Counted from the first letter of the stretch, positions 1-8,855 are shown. The stretch: DNA of 64,000 nucleotides from Micromonospora_G sp044458865 (GCF_044458865.1 NZ_JBITIH010000021.1:75780-139779); one strand, 5' to 3'. Translations and numbers: made by a program. The notes: a model not told the origin generated them from the letters alone.

Positions 1-138
1 GTCGAGGTGGCCGGGCCGACGGTCGAGACCTGGACCAAGCGGGTCGCCGAGGAGCACGGCTTCACCGACGTCGGACACACCCTTGAGATCTTCGGCACCT
101 GCGCCCAGTGCGCGGATGGTGCCCAGCGGAAGGGCTGA
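1..138 (+). CDS. Fur-family metal-responsive repressor, C-terminal end (partial)
   Basis: The window opens inside this gene; only the last 45 codons and the TGA are present. The translation ends with GFTDVGHTLEIFGTCAQCA, the typical end of actinobacterial Fur/Zur/PerR-type regulators. The CAQC pair matches the second Cys-x-x-Cys of the family's structural zinc site. Which metal or oxidant it senses cannot be told from this fragment. The PARG-like gene starts 7 bp downstream on the same strand, so the two may be co-transcribed. Confidence 0.8.
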   Translation, partial: VEVAGPTVETWTKRVAEEHGFTDVGHTLEIFGTCAQCADGAQRKG

Positions 139-145
139 CCACCCG

Positions 146-988
146 ATGAGCGGGCGACTACGGGAGATCGCCCGCCAGACGGTGGAGATCGCCGAGTCCG
201 GGCACTACCGGGATTCCGCCGGTAGGGAGATCAGCATCGCCGGGGCGGTCGCGTCGGCGGTCGCCGGGACCCGCCACTACCTGCCCGAGACTCCGTTGCC
301 CGAGCCACCGGCGGCCGACGTCGGCGGTGCCGGCACGGTGGTGACGGTGACCCGGGAATCCACCCTGGTCGCCGCCCGACGGCTCGCCCCGGACGCGGCC
401 TGCCTGGTCTTCGCCTCGGCAAAGAACCCGGGTGGCGGTTTTCTCGGCGGGGCGAAGGCGCAGGAGGAGAGCCTCGCCCGCGCGTCCGCGCTCTATCCCT
501 GTCTCCGTACCGCCCCGGAGTTCTACGACTTCCACCGCGCCCAGCACGACCTGCGGTACAGCGACCGGGTGATCTATTCGCCGGCGGTGCCGGTCTTCCG
601 GGACGACAAGGGGAACCTGCTCGACCAGCCATACCAGGTCGCCTTCCTGACCTCGGCGGCGCCGAACCTCGGCGCGATCCTGCGCAACCAGCCGGCGGAC
701 GCGGCGGAGGTGCCGGCGGTGTTGCGGCGTCGGGCCGAACGGGTGCTCCGGGTCGCGGCGGCGCACGGCCACCGGCGGTTGGTGCTCGGGGCCTGGGGCT
801 GTGGCGTGTTCCGCAACGACGCCGCCACGGTGGCACGGGCCTTCGCCGGGGCGCTGGCCGAGGTGAACGGGTTCGACGAGGTCGTCTTCGGGGTCTACGA
901 CAACCTGTCCGGGACTCCGGTGCACGCCGCGTTCGCGGAGGTCTTCCCGGTCGCGTCCGCCGTGGCCTCGGCCGTCCTCGAATCCTGA
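146..988 (+). CDS. Bacterial-type poly(ADP-ribose) glycohydrolase-like protein (TIGR02452/DUF2263)
   Basis: This is a 280-residue protein of the TIGR02452 family, the macrodomain-like fold of microbial PARG enzymes, which hydrolyse ADP-ribose polymers. The signature is visible as NPGGGFLGGAKAQEE, a GGG followed seven residues later by QEE; the glutamates are the catalytic element in the family. A second conserved block, VLGAWGCGVFRND, lies near the C-terminus. I chose the ATG at 146 because the open frame upstream overlaps the Fur-family gene and reads as low-complexity sequence. It could also act on other ADP-ribose derivatives. The family call is firm, the substrate is inferred. Confidence 0.75.
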   Translation: MSGRLREIARQTVEIAESGHYRDSAGREISIAGAVASAVAGTRHYLPETPLPEPPAADVGGAGTVVTVTRESTLVAARRLAPDAACLVFASAKNPGGGFLGGAKAQEESLARASALYPCLRTAPEFYDFHRAQHDLRYSDRVIYSPAVPVFRDDKGNLLDQPYQVAFLTSAAPNLGAILRNQPADAAEVPAVLRRRAERVLRVAAAHGHRRLVLGAWGCGVFRNDAATVARAFAGALAEVNGFDEVVFGVYDNLSGTPVHAAFAEVFPVASAVASAVLES

Positions 989-992
989 TTCG

Positions 993-1853
993 CTACTGCT
1001 CCGGGCCGGGGAGCCCGGCCAGGGCGGCGTGGATGATGTCGCGCGCGTCCTCACCGTGCCGGGCCACGTCGCCCAACCGGTCGAAGATCCGGCCGAACCG
1101 TTCCGCGTCGACGGAGGTCTGCCAGGTCTGCTCCTCGGCCCAGGTCTCCACCGTGATCGTGTCGTCGAACATGACAAAGCCGTGCAGCGGGGCCAGCGGG
1201 AGGCGGGCGTCGACCGGAATGACGCCCAGTTCCAGGTTGCTCAGGCCGATCAGCGCGGTCAGTCGGTCGAGCTGTCCGCGCATCACGTCCACCGGACAGA
1301 GCGACATCCGCAGTACGGACTCGGTCACCAGGAACCGGAACTGCTTGCTGGAGTCGTAGAGCACCTGCTGTCGTTGGATCCGGAGCAGCAGCGCCTCCTC
1401 CAGATCGTCGGCGGGGGCACCGTGGAACTCGACGTTCTCGGCGAGACGTACCCGGGCGTAGTCGGCGGTCTGGAGCAGGCCGGGCACCACGCCCAGTTCG
1501 AAGTTGCGGATCAGGGTCGCCTCGGCGGCAAGCTCCATCATGGAGCGTTGGGTGCCGGACTGGGCGGTGTCGCTGGCCCCGCGTCGCCAGGCGATGTGTT
1601 CGCCACGCAGCTCCCGGAGCTGCCGTAGCAACTCGTCGACCAGGGAATCGTCGAGTCGTACGGCGACACCCCAGGCCCGTACGTCGTCCTCGGTCGGTAG
1701 CTGTCGACCGGTCTCGATCCGGGATATCTTCGACTGGACCCAGCCCAGCCGGCCCGCCAGGTTGACGCCGGAGATGCCCTCGCGGGCACGCAGCTCCCGC
1801 AGTCTCGCCCCTAGCGCCCCTCGATCGTTGCCGGTCTGGTTGCTGGACATCAC
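993..1853 (-). CDS. XRE-family helix-turn-helix regulator with DUF5753 domain
   Basis: This 286-residue protein has an N-terminal HTH_31-like DNA-binding domain at about residues 12-65 (LRELRAREGISGVNLAGRLG, then QSKISRIETGR). A DUF5753 domain follows (RNFELGVVPGLLQTADYARV, then FVMFDDTITVETWAEEQ). Such proteins are very numerous in actinomycetes and are often called Scr1-type antitoxin-like regulators. They usually sit next to a small DUF397-type or similarly short acidic protein. Here a small gene lies upstream on the same strand at 2085-2288, behind a strong hairpin. ATG-ATG doublet start; either codon is possible. Confidence 0.8.
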   Translation of the reverse strand: MMSSNQTGNDRGALGARLRELRAREGISGVNLAGRLGWVQSKISRIETGRQLPTEDDVRAWGVAVRLDDSLVDELLRQLRELRGEHIAWRRGASDTAQSGTQRSMMELAAEATLIRNFELGVVPGLLQTADYARVRLAENVEFHGAPADDLEEALLLRIQRQQVLYDSSKQFRFLVTESVLRMSLCPVDVMRGQLDRLTALIGLSNLELGVIPVDARLPLAPLHGFVMFDDTITVETWAEEQTWQTSVDAERFGRIFDRLGDVARHGEDARDIIHAALAGLPGPEQ

Positions 1854-2023
1854 CTGCTCCTAAGCTGCGCTTGGGTAGGCGTCACGGTACCGCTCATACG
1901 CCATCGCACGCTGTAAAGCAGCGACTCGACCCGCGGGCATCGGGTCGGCTCGGCCGCCGGGGGCCGGTCCGGACCCCTCGCCGGCCCGAGGGTCCGCCGG
2001 CCGGAGTCCCGGCCAGCCGAGGT

Positions 2024-2076
2024 GATCGGCTCACCGGCCGGTCATCCGGGACGTGCCCCTGGCCGGTGAGCCGATC
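2024..2076 (-). terminator. Hairpin terminator after the 2085-2288 gene
   Basis: A perfect 16-bp inverted repeat (2024-2039 with 2061-2076) encloses a 21-nt loop, directly downstream of the stop of the minus-strand small gene. There is no U-tract, as usual for high-GC actinobacterial terminators. Confidence 0.6.
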
Positions 2077-2084
2077 GCCCGTGA

Positions 2085-2288
2085 CTAGAGCGCCTTGGCG
2101 ATCTCCGCCAGTACGTCGACCGGAACCTCGACCACGGTCTCGTGCGCGGGTACGTCGAGCTGGGCCAGGGCCTCCGGATCCGATACCCGCCACCCCTGGA
2201 CGACGAAGGTGTCGCGGTCGGTGCGGTATAGGGATGGGCAGTTGTTCACCTGGGACAGCGCGGTCTTGCGAACGAAGGTGAGCTTCAC
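2085..2288 (-). CDS. Small protein of unknown function paired with the DUF5753 regulator
   Basis: This 67-residue protein starts at a GTG (2288) preceded by a GAGGTGGAG ribosome-binding site. The longer open frame upstream looks non-coding. The sequence starts VKLTFVRKTALSQVNNCPSLY and ends in an acidic-hydrophobic VEVPVDVLAEIAKAL. It resembles the small acidic partners found near DUF5753 regulators in actinomycetes, but I cannot name a Pfam family with confidence. No transmembrane segment is seen. Confidence 0.6.
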   Translation of the reverse strand: MKLTFVRKTALSQVNNCPSLYRTDRDTFVVQGWRVSDPEALAQLDVPAHETVVEVPVDVLAEIAKAL

Positions 2289-2503
2289 GGCTCCACCTCT
2301 CACTCTCGGGTATGTCGCTTTTGGCCGGATGCCTGGCGACCTGCGTTGCATTATGCGGCTGCGCGATCGGCGTCCTACCAACTTTCCCGCGCGACACGGG
2401 CATCAAAACTGCCTTAACCTCAGCTCAGTCGCACATATCCGACACCGACCGTATTGATGCATGATCCAGTCTCGACCGGAGCTGCATGATTAACGCATAG
2501 GAA

Positions 2504-2539
2504 CGCCGCCCCGGGCCGTGGTCACAGCTCGGGGCGGCG
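2504..2539 (-). terminator. Hairpin terminator after the MRJP-like gene
   Basis: A 10-bp GC-rich inverted repeat (CGCCGCCCCG at 2504-2513, CGGGGCGGCG at 2530-2539) lies about 45 bp downstream of the minus-strand stop at 2584. Confidence 0.5.
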
Positions 2540-2583
2540 CTGGTGCTCGTGCGTCGGTGCTGCGCGTGAGTGGTGCTCGGGGG

Positions 2584-3633
2584 TCAGCGGTGGTCGTTGG
2601 CGGCGGGGATCGCGCCCACGTGCATCTTGTAGATCCACACCGGATATTCGATCGCCTGCTCGCCGCCGTTGAATCCGGCGCTGCGGTTCAGTTGCGGCAC
2701 GGGGATCCAGAGGTCGCCCTCGCCGTCGAGCCACATCGCGTCCGCCCAGACCAGTCGTGGATCCGCGACCAGCGTCTCCACCTCCCGCTCCGCCGTGATC
2801 GACAGGATGCGTCGCTGGTTGGCGTCGTTGAGGTAGATGACACCGTTCGCGTCGATCGCGGTCCCACCGGTGGTCGGCGTGTCCAGCCACGTCTCCACCT
2901 GATCGGCCAACTCGCCGGGGGTCACCAGCGGGTCGTCCAGCCATCGGGTCGCGATCCGGGACATCGGTCCGGACGCCGGCTGGTAGAAGAGCTGGCGGCC
3001 GTCCGGGGAGACCTCCAACTGGTCGGCGTGGACCCGTGCCTCACTCCCGTCGGGCGTACGCAACAGTTGGCCGTCGGCGTACATCGGGCGCTGGTCCGCC
3101 ACGCTGGGGTGGTCGTCGAGCAACCGACGCAGCTCACCGGTGGCGAGGTCCAGCACGATCAGTCCCGGTTCACCCGCGTCGGTGAGGTAGATGTGGTTCC
3201 CGTTGAAGCGCAGGTCGTCGAGGTAACTCCGGGCCTTGGTGATCGGCCCGAGGTCGTAGATGTCGCTCACGGTGTCCGTACTCAGGTTGACCACGATCAG
3301 GCGGGCACCACCCGGCACGGCCGGGCTGCCGACTCCCGGCGCGCCCGCGTCGATGATCCAGAGTCGTCCGTCCGGGCCGATCCGCAACCCGTTGACCTGA
3401 ACGAACGCCTCCATGGCTTCGGGCCCGGGATGGGGCGTGTTCCACGCCTGGTCCGGGTAGGGCACGATCTGTCCGGACGCGCTGAGTTCGGCGACCTGGA
3501 CGCCGGGTCGGTCGGCGTTGGGGAAGCTGACGAAGACCCGCCCGTCGCCGCTTGTGGTCACGCCGCTCCAGGCGCGGTCGGAGCGGTAGGTGGCCTCCAG
3601 TCGAGGGTCGTTCTCGGTCGGTAGCCCGATCAT
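2584..3633 (-). CDS. Major royal jelly protein/SMP-30-like beta-propeller protein
   Basis: This is a 349-residue protein with six-bladed propeller motifs. Examples are DGRVFVSFPNAD near the start, NGLRIGPDGRLWIIDAG at about 90-106, and NGNHIYLTDAGEPGLIVLDLATGEL in the middle. The order and wording match the MRJP/yellow family, which overlaps with gluconolactonase-like proteins. No signal peptide is visible, so it is probably cytoplasmic and its ligand is unknown. I chose the ATG at 3633 rather than 3657 because GGAGGAGG lies at ideal spacing before it. Confidence 0.7.
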   Translation of the reverse strand: MIGLPTENDPRLEATYRSDRAWSGVTTSGDGRVFVSFPNADRPGVQVAELSASGQIVPYPDQAWNTPHPGPEAMEAFVQVNGLRIGPDGRLWIIDAGAPGVGSPAVPGGARLIVVNLSTDTVSDIYDLGPITKARSYLDDLRFNGNHIYLTDAGEPGLIVLDLATGELRRLLDDHPSVADQRPMYADGQLLRTPDGSEARVHADQLEVSPDGRQLFYQPASGPMSRIATRWLDDPLVTPGELADQVETWLDTPTTGGTAIDANGVIYLNDANQRRILSITAEREVETLVADPRLVWADAMWLDGEGDLWIPVPQLNRSAGFNGGEQAIEYPVWIYKMHVGAIPAANDHR

Positions 3634-3745
3634 GTACGCCTCCTCCCCATGTGACACCCGGGGGGTCCGCGTGACGCACGCGGCCCGGGGTCGACAGTTG
3701 GCGCGTACCCGCTGCGCGGTGGCGTACCCCTGATGGTGGCGGGGG

Positions 3746-4210
3746 TCAGCTCTCGGTGCAGGCCTCGTCGTTGACCGAGGTGTTGATCCGGGCCAGCAGC
3801 GTGTGCAGGGTGGCGATCTCGTCCGGATCGAGGTGGGCCAGAAGCTCCCGCTCCACCGCGCTCATGGTGGTGTCGACCCTGGTGACCGCCGCGGCGCCGG
3901 CCTCGGTGATCACGACGATGTGCCGTCGGCGGTCGGCCGGGTCCCGGCGCCGTTCGACCAGGTTGTCCCGTTCGAGGTCGTTGAGGATCGCCACCAGTGC
4001 GCTCGGGTCGACCTCAAGCGCCTCCATGAGGGCCTGCTGGCCGATCGGACCGGTCTCGGCGAGATGCATCAGGGTGATGCCCTGTCGGGTGGTCAGGCCG
4101 GTAGCCTCCAGTGCCTGGCGCATCCGGGCGTTGCTGATCCCGCCGTGGCGGGCCAGCAACAGGCCGATGCGGTCCACCGCCCGCCGGGACCGGGTCTGCT
4201 CGGCCGTCAT
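3746..4210 (-). CDS. MarR-family transcriptional regulator
   Basis: This is a 154-residue winged-helix regulator. The recognition region reads GPIGQQALMEALEVDPSALVAILNDLERDNLVERRRDPADRRRH; the DxRxR wing is diagnostic for MarR. The start at 4210 (MTAEQTRSRR) fits the family length better than the longer frame. No clear Shine-Dalgarno precedes it and AT-rich sequence sits immediately upstream, so the message could be leaderless. It is divergent from the hemerythrin genes with an 80-bp intergenic region, so it may regulate them. Confidence 0.8.
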   Translation of the reverse strand: MTAEQTRSRRAVDRIGLLLARHGGISNARMRQALEATGLTTRQGITLMHLAETGPIGQQALMEALEVDPSALVAILNDLERDNLVERRRDPADRRRHIVVITEAGAAAVTRVDTTMSAVERELLAHLDPDEIATLHTLLARINTSVNDEACTES

Positions 4211-4290
4211 GCGGATTATGTTAGCAGAGACAAAATGATCCGCTCTGCCCAATCGTTTGGGTTCAAAAACTACCTGGTACGGTCGACGCC

Positions 4291-4809
4291 ATGAAGCGTG
4301 GTCGTGCCGAACGGGAGGCCCCGGGAGAGCATCTGGTCAAGGAGCTGAAGTGGATCCACGGCGTACTGCGCCGTGACCTCAACCAGCTCCGGCGGCTCGC
4401 CGACGAGGTCGACCGGGGAGCGTCGGCGAACCGGGTGCAGGCCACCGTCCGGTCGTTGCAGACCCGCAGCCCGCTCTGGCAACTGCGGGTCAACTGTCTG
4501 AGCTGGTGCCGGCTGGTGCACGGCCACCACGGCAACGAGGACGTGCGGATCTTTCCGGCCCTGCGTCGCGCCAACCCGGCGTTGATCCCGGCAGTCAACC
4601 GGCTGGAGGCCGACCATCGCCGGATCTCCGACCTGCTCGACCAGGTCGAGGCGCTGGCCAAGCTGCTCGCCAGTGACGACCGTCCGGAGACCCGCAAGCG
4701 GCTGATCCTGGCGTTGAACGACGTCCGCGGCGGCCTGCTCGCCCACCTCGATCTGGAGGAGGCGACGATCATTCCGACCGTCCGGCGATGGCGTAACTGG
4801 CCCCGCTGA
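4291..4809 (+). CDS. Hemerythrin HHE-domain protein
   Basis: A 172-residue four-helix HHE protein. Metal-ligand candidates are seen in order: the first-helix histidine in KELKWIHGVLRRDL, the HGHHGNED block, EADHRRI, and AHLDLEEATI near the end. Such domains bind a di-iron centre and are linked to oxygen, nitric oxide or iron handling. It is followed 57 bp downstream by a second hemerythrin gene, suggesting a two-gene unit. It is divergent from a MarR regulator. Confidence 0.8.
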   Translation: MKRGRAEREAPGEHLVKELKWIHGVLRRDLNQLRRLADEVDRGASANRVQATVRSLQTRSPLWQLRVNCLSWCRLVHGHHGNEDVRIFPALRRANPALIPAVNRLEADHRRISDLLDQVEALAKLLASDDRPETRKRLILALNDVRGGLLAHLDLEEATIIPTVRRWRNWPR

Positions 4810-4866
4810 GCATTCCCCTACCCGGGCCCACCGCGCCCGTCGACCTCGTGAGAGACAGGGACCACC

Positions 4867-5505
4867 GTGACCGACACCCAGCACTGGCTGACCGCCCGTA
4901 CCGGCCTCGTTCCCACGCCCCCACCACAGACCCGGCACAGCGCCACCGAGGTCTGGGACGAGAGCACCCGGCCGACCGCGCCCGAACCCGACGGCGAGAC
5001 GCGCTTCACCGGTCGGGGACTCTCCGCCGGCAAGCACCTGATCGAGGTGCACAACCACTACCGGGCGGAACTGACCCGGGTGAGGGACATCCTCGAACAG
5101 GTACGCGCCAATGCCATGGACGTCGGCGTAGCCCGTGGCGAGCTGAACGCGATGACGCTGCGTTCCAACAACTGGACCCTGGGTTCCATCTGTCAGTCGT
5201 ACTGCCTCTCGTTGACCCAGCACCACACGATGGAAAGCGGCGCGATCTTTCCGCACCTGCGCGCCTCCGACCAGGGGCTGGCGGCGGTCATCGAGCGGCT
5301 GGACCAGGAACACCAGGTGATCCACGACGTGCTGGAGGCGGTCGACCAGGCCCTGGTCGATCTGGTGCGCCACCCGGAGGACCTCTCCGGGGTGCAGGAG
5401 GCGGTGGACGTGCTCACCGACGCGCTGCTGTCGCATCTCGCGTACGAGGAGCGTGAACTGGTCGGGCCGCTCTCCCGTTTCGGTTTCTTCGGCGGGCAGG
5501 TCTGA
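4867..5505 (+). CDS. Hemerythrin HHE-domain protein, second of a pair
   Basis: A 212-residue protein starting at GTG. After a polar N-terminal stretch of about 45 residues, the HHE helices carry EVHNHYRAEL, LTQHHTMESGAIFPHL, LDQEHQVIHDVLE and LSHLAYEERELVGPL, a full set of potential di-iron ligands. It is more divergent from the upstream hemerythrin than expected for a recent duplication, so the two probably differ in partner or substrate. Function beyond iron binding is unknown. Confidence 0.8.
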   Translation: MTDTQHWLTARTGLVPTPPPQTRHSATEVWDESTRPTAPEPDGETRFTGRGLSAGKHLIEVHNHYRAELTRVRDILEQVRANAMDVGVARGELNAMTLRSNNWTLGSICQSYCLSLTQHHTMESGAIFPHLRASDQGLAAVIERLDQEHQVIHDVLEAVDQALVDLVRHPEDLSGVQEAVDVLTDALLSHLAYEERELVGPLSRFGFFGGQV

Positions 5506-5529
5506 CCGCAGCCCCTGCGGGGGTTGAGC

Positions 5530-5541
5530 TGAAACAGTTCA
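5530..5541. promoter_or_regulatory. LacI-type operator candidate
   Basis: TGAAACAGTTCA, a near-palindrome matching the TGAAAC-N-TTCA half-site pattern bound by many actinobacterial LacI-family sugar regulators. It is the upstream member of a pair with 5682-5693. Confidence 0.45.
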
Positions 5542-5638
5542 ATCCACGGAAGTTACCGGCGGTCCGACGCCCGCGTCAATCGTTGCGCACCGCTATCTAC
5601 TGAAAGCGGGCGCCAATTCTCTGAAGGCGCCGTTTTCC

Positions 5639-5668
5639 TTGACACCCTCGTAATGTCCTGGATATCTT
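5639..5668 (+). promoter_or_regulatory. Sigma-70-type promoter upstream of the pectinolytic region
   Basis: TTGACA at 5639-5644 and TATCTT at 5663-5668 with an 18-bp spacer. The predicted start falls about 10 bp before the operator at 5682-5693, so a repressor bound there would block initiation. Confidence 0.5.
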
Positions 5669-5681
5669 GGCCGCGGCTTAT

Positions 5682-5693
5682 TGAAACGGTTCA
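5682..5693. promoter_or_regulatory. LacI-type operator candidate at the +1 region
   Basis: TGAAACGGTTCA, identical to the 12-mer at 17868-17879 upstream of the PL26/sugar-binding operon. It lies immediately downstream of the TTGACA-TATCTT promoter. The regulator itself is not in the window. Confidence 0.55.
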
Positions 5694-5735
5694 TCTCCTT
5701 GCGGAATCCCCCCGCTCCCTCCAGGAGGCTCCGAC

Positions 5736-6083
5736 ATGCCGCAGCTACCCCCGTCTCGCTCCCGATCCGCCCGCCGTTCCCGGCCATGGCGGGCAGCCGG
5801 GCCGACCCGGCCGCCGCTCGCCGTCCTCGTCCCGCCCGGCACCGCCCTGGTCACGGTCCGCCTCGGCGCGTCACCGGACACGGTCCGCCTCGGCGCGTCA
5901 CCGGACACGGTCCGCCTCGGCGCGTCACCGGACACGGTCCGCCTCGGCGCCTCACCGGTTGCTGAGAACGCCACCAACTCCGGGCCGGTCCCGGTCGACG
6001 GCGTCACCGGCGAACTCGTGCTCACCGGCAACCAGGTCGCCCGCCCCGCACCGGCCGAGGTGGCCGTGCTCGGCAACCGCTGA
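5736..6083 (+). pseudogene. Short ORF with internal 9-residue repeats, possible gene remnant
   Basis: This frame of 115 codons begins at an ATG with a very good AGGAGG site seven bases upstream and sits behind the TTGACA promoter and operator. Residues 1-35 are Arg/Pro-rich and protein-like only by chance. Residues about 39-74 are four copies of a DTVRLGASP-like unit produced by a 27-bp DNA repeat. The last 40 residues (VAENATNSGPVPVDGVTGEL onward) look like a genuine beta-sandwich tail of a secreted or carbohydrate-active protein. I read it as either a leader ORF or what remains of a deleted enzyme gene. No function is assigned. Confidence 0.35.
5852..5959. repeat. 27-bp tandem repeat, four units
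   Basis: Units at 5852-5878, 5879-5905, 5906-5932 and 5933-5959. The first three are identical and begin CACGGTCCGCCTCGGCGCG. The fourth differs at its end. Because 27 is divisible by 3, the array keeps one reading frame. Confidence 0.9.
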
Positions 6084-6230
6084 TCCGGTCCGCTCCTCCC
6101 GCTTCTGTCCGTACCTGTTGGTCCTTGTCTGTCCCCACCCGGCGCAGCACCGGCTGCTCCCGCCCGGAGCAGCGGCTCGCGCCCATTTCCCGCAGTCGGC
6201 CTCCCAGCCGGTGCGGGAGAGAGGAATCCC

Positions 6231-8855
6231 ATGCACAACAGAATTCGAAGGGGTCACCGGCTGCGCCGTACGGTGGCGTTGTTGGCGGCGTTGCCGTTGG
6301 TGGCGACGGGGTTGGTCGCTCCGTCGGCTGCGGTGGCTGATCCGGGTCCGGGGTTGCGTCAGTTGGAGTTTCTGGATCGCGGCCTGGTCGCGGTGAAGGT
6401 GGACGGTGGTGTCTACCTGAGCTGGCGTTTCCTGGGTGACGAGCCGGACGACGTGGCGTACCGGGTGTACCGGGACAACAAGTTGGTGGCGACGGTGACC
6501 GGGAGCAGCAACTACACCGATGCGGCGGGTACGGCGACGTCGGCGTACCGGGTCGCGGCGATCGTGAACGGGGTGACCCGACCGAAGTCCGCCGCCGTCA
6601 CCCCGCTGTCCCAGCAGTACCAGGACATCCAGCTCAAGCAGCCACCGGCGGCGATCACGCCGGTGCTCGAAACCTACGCCACCACCGTCTCCGGCAAGCA
6701 GTACGAGCCGGTGAACATGGACCTGCTGCGGCACATCCGGGAGGCGCACGAGAACCCGGCCGGAGTCACCGAAGCGGAGTTCGCGGCGCTGATCGCGCCG
6801 TTCCGGACGTACTTCGGCGATCCGTCGTGGGCGCCGAAGAACCCGTTCGGGACGCGCAACACCTGGAAGGGTGGAGACCGGTACGGCATCAGCGACAAGC
6901 TCTTCGCCGAACTGGACAAGGCCTTCACCCGGTACGTCGACGAACTCGACCGGGGTCCGAAGCTCGCGTACGCCAAGAACCCGGACGGCACCCTGCGGAC
7001 CAACACCGCCACCTACTCGGCCAACGACGCGAGCGTCGGTGACCTCGACGGTGACGGCAGCTACGAGCTGATCCTCAAGTGGGATCCGAGCGACAGCAAG
7101 GACTCGTCGGCGTACGGCTTCACCGCGCCGGCCATCATCGACGCGTACAAGCTCGACGGGACGCTGCTCTGGCGGGTCAACGTCGGCTACAACATCCGGG
7201 CCGGGGCGCACGACACCCAACTCGTCGTCGCCGACTTCAACGGCGACGGCAGATCCGAGCTGATCATCAAGACCGCCGACGGCACCACCACCGGCAAGGT
7301 CCTCGCCGACGGCAGCTACCAGGTCCGCGACGTGGTCGGCAACAAGCAGGCCACCGCCGACAAGATCCAGTCGTACATCCGCAGCGGTGACGAGGCGAAG
7401 CTCGACAAGTTCACCGACGCGATGAACACGTACAGCGTCTCGTGGGTGCTGCCGGGCGGCAACACTCCGCCGGAGCAGAACGTGCGCCAGTGGGGCAAGG
7501 TCTACACGTACGGGCCGATCGGCACCAGCAACGAGTACCTGACCGCGTTCGACGGTGCCACCGGTCGGGTGCTGGACACGGTCGACTACGCGTTCCCGTA
7601 CGGGGAGCCGAACTGGGGTGCCGCGCCGGTCGACCACCGGGGCGCGTTCTTCAAGGCCGAGATCGACCCGTACTGGCAGAACCCGGAAACCCAGTGGGGC
7701 TACTTCCCGTGGGGTGACCCGCAGGGCAACCGCTCCAACCGGTTCCTCGCCGGTGTCGCCTACCTCGACGGCGTACACCCGAGTGCCATCATGGCGCGCG
7801 GTTACTACGCCAAGACCACGGTCGCCGCGTACTCCATGCGGGGTAACAAGCTGGTGCTCGGTAACACCTTCGACTCCGACCGGCTGCCCGACCCGAAGGT
7901 CGGCGAGGAGCGCGGGGTGCACAGCCTGATGGTCGCCGACGTCGACGGCGACGCCAAGGACGAAATCGTGTACGGCGCGATGGTGCTGGACGACAACCTG
8001 GCCATCAAGACGGTGGCGAACACCTGGTTCCCGTCCCCGCCGCCGGCGACCAACGTCGACCTCACCCCGCAGATCAAGAACCCGGACCAGAACGCGAAGT
8101 TCGTCTACCTGGCCCACGGCGACGCCATGCACATCGGCGACCTCAACCCGGACCGTCCCGGCCAGGAGGTGTTCCTGGTCCAGGAGGCGTGGAACGCCTG
8201 GCAGGACGCGAAGGACCGGGCCGGCAACACGGTTGACGGTGTACGCCCGGGCGGCGGCGTCTACGACCCGGTGACCGGCGAACTGATGACCGCCTTCTAC
8301 GCCGGCAAGGACAACGGCCGGGGCGCCGCCGACAACATCGACCCGAACAGCCCCGGTGCCGAATACTGGTCCAACGGGTCGGTCTACAGCGCGGTCACCG
8401 GTGAGCGTCTCTACGGCGCGGGCAACCTGCCGCAGAACTTCCTCATCTACTGGGACGGCGACCTGACCCGCGAGCTGCTCGACAGCAACCGGATCTCCAA
8501 GGCGAACACGAATTACACCACCCGGCCGAGCACGGTCAACAAGACCGACCTGCTGGTGGCGACGGACGCCTCGTCGAACAACGGAAGCAAGTCGACCCCG
8601 ACGCTCACCGCGGACCTGTTCGGAGACTGGCGGGAGGAGTTGGTGCTGCGGGTCGGCAACGACAAGCTCCGCCTCTACACCACCACCATCCCGACCGAGC
8701 ACAAGATCCGGACCCTGATGCACGATCCGCAGTACCGCAACCAGGTCGCGTGCGAAAACATCACCTACAACCAGCCGCCGCACCCGAGTTTCTACCTCGA
8801 CCCGGCGTACCCGCTGCCGGCTCGTCGTACCGACATCGACGTGGCGAAGAAGTAA
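6231..8855 (+). CDS. Secreted rhamnogalacturonan lyase, polysaccharide lyase family 11
   Basis: This 874-residue protein resembles Bacillus YesW/YesX enzymes that cleave the rhamnogalacturonan-I backbone by beta-elimination. It starts with an Arg-rich signal peptide (residues 1-36, ending SAAVA), then a fibronectin-like segment at about 45-120. The lyase propeller carries calcium-binding DxDGDG loops (SVGDLDGDGSYELI, VVADFNGDGRSELI, MVADVDGDAKDEIV) and the family blocks NIRAGAH, HGDAMHIGDLNP, GDWREELVLR and YNQPPHPSFYL. Two stretches, about 145-258 and 370-420, are not in YesW as I remember it. A GAGAGAGGA site precedes the ATG. Confidence 0.9.
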   Translation: MHNRIRRGHRLRRTVALLAALPLVATGLVAPSAAVADPGPGLRQLEFLDRGLVAVKVDGGVYLSWRFLGDEPDDVAYRVYRDNKLVATVTGSSNYTDAAGTATSAYRVAAIVNGVTRPKSAAVTPLSQQYQDIQLKQPPAAITPVLETYATTVSGKQYEPVNMDLLRHIREAHENPAGVTEAEFAALIAPFRTYFGDPSWAPKNPFGTRNTWKGGDRYGISDKLFAELDKAFTRYVDELDRGPKLAYAKNPDGTLRTNTATYSANDASVGDLDGDGSYELILKWDPSDSKDSSAYGFTAPAIIDAYKLDGTLLWRVNVGYNIRAGAHDTQLVVADFNGDGRSELIIKTADGTTTGKVLADGSYQVRDVVGNKQATADKIQSYIRSGDEAKLDKFTDAMNTYSVSWVLPGGNTPPEQNVRQWGKVYTYGPIGTSNEYLTAFDGATGRVLDTVDYAFPYGEPNWGAAPVDHRGAFFKAEIDPYWQNPETQWGYFPWGDPQGNRSNRFLAGVAYLDGVHPSAIMARGYYAKTTVAAYSMRGNKLVLGNTFDSDRLPDPKVGEERGVHSLMVADVDGDAKDEIVYGAMVLDDNLAIKTVANTWFPSPPPATNVDLTPQIKNPDQNAKFVYLAHGDAMHIGDLNPDRPGQEVFLVQEAWNAWQDAKDRAGNTVDGVRPGGGVYDPVTGELMTAFYAGKDNGRGAADNIDPNSPGAEYWSNGSVYSAVTGERLYGAGNLPQNFLIYWDGDLTRELLDSNRISKANTNYTTRPSTVNKTDLLVATDASSNNGSKSTPTLTADLFGDWREELVLRVGNDKLRLYTTTIPTEHKIRTLMHDPQYRNQVACENITYNQPPHPSFYLDPAYPLPARRTDIDVAKK

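Noticed and set aside
5852..5959. CRISPR-like array
   Set aside because: The 27-bp units are directly adjacent with no spacers, so this is a simple tandem repeat.
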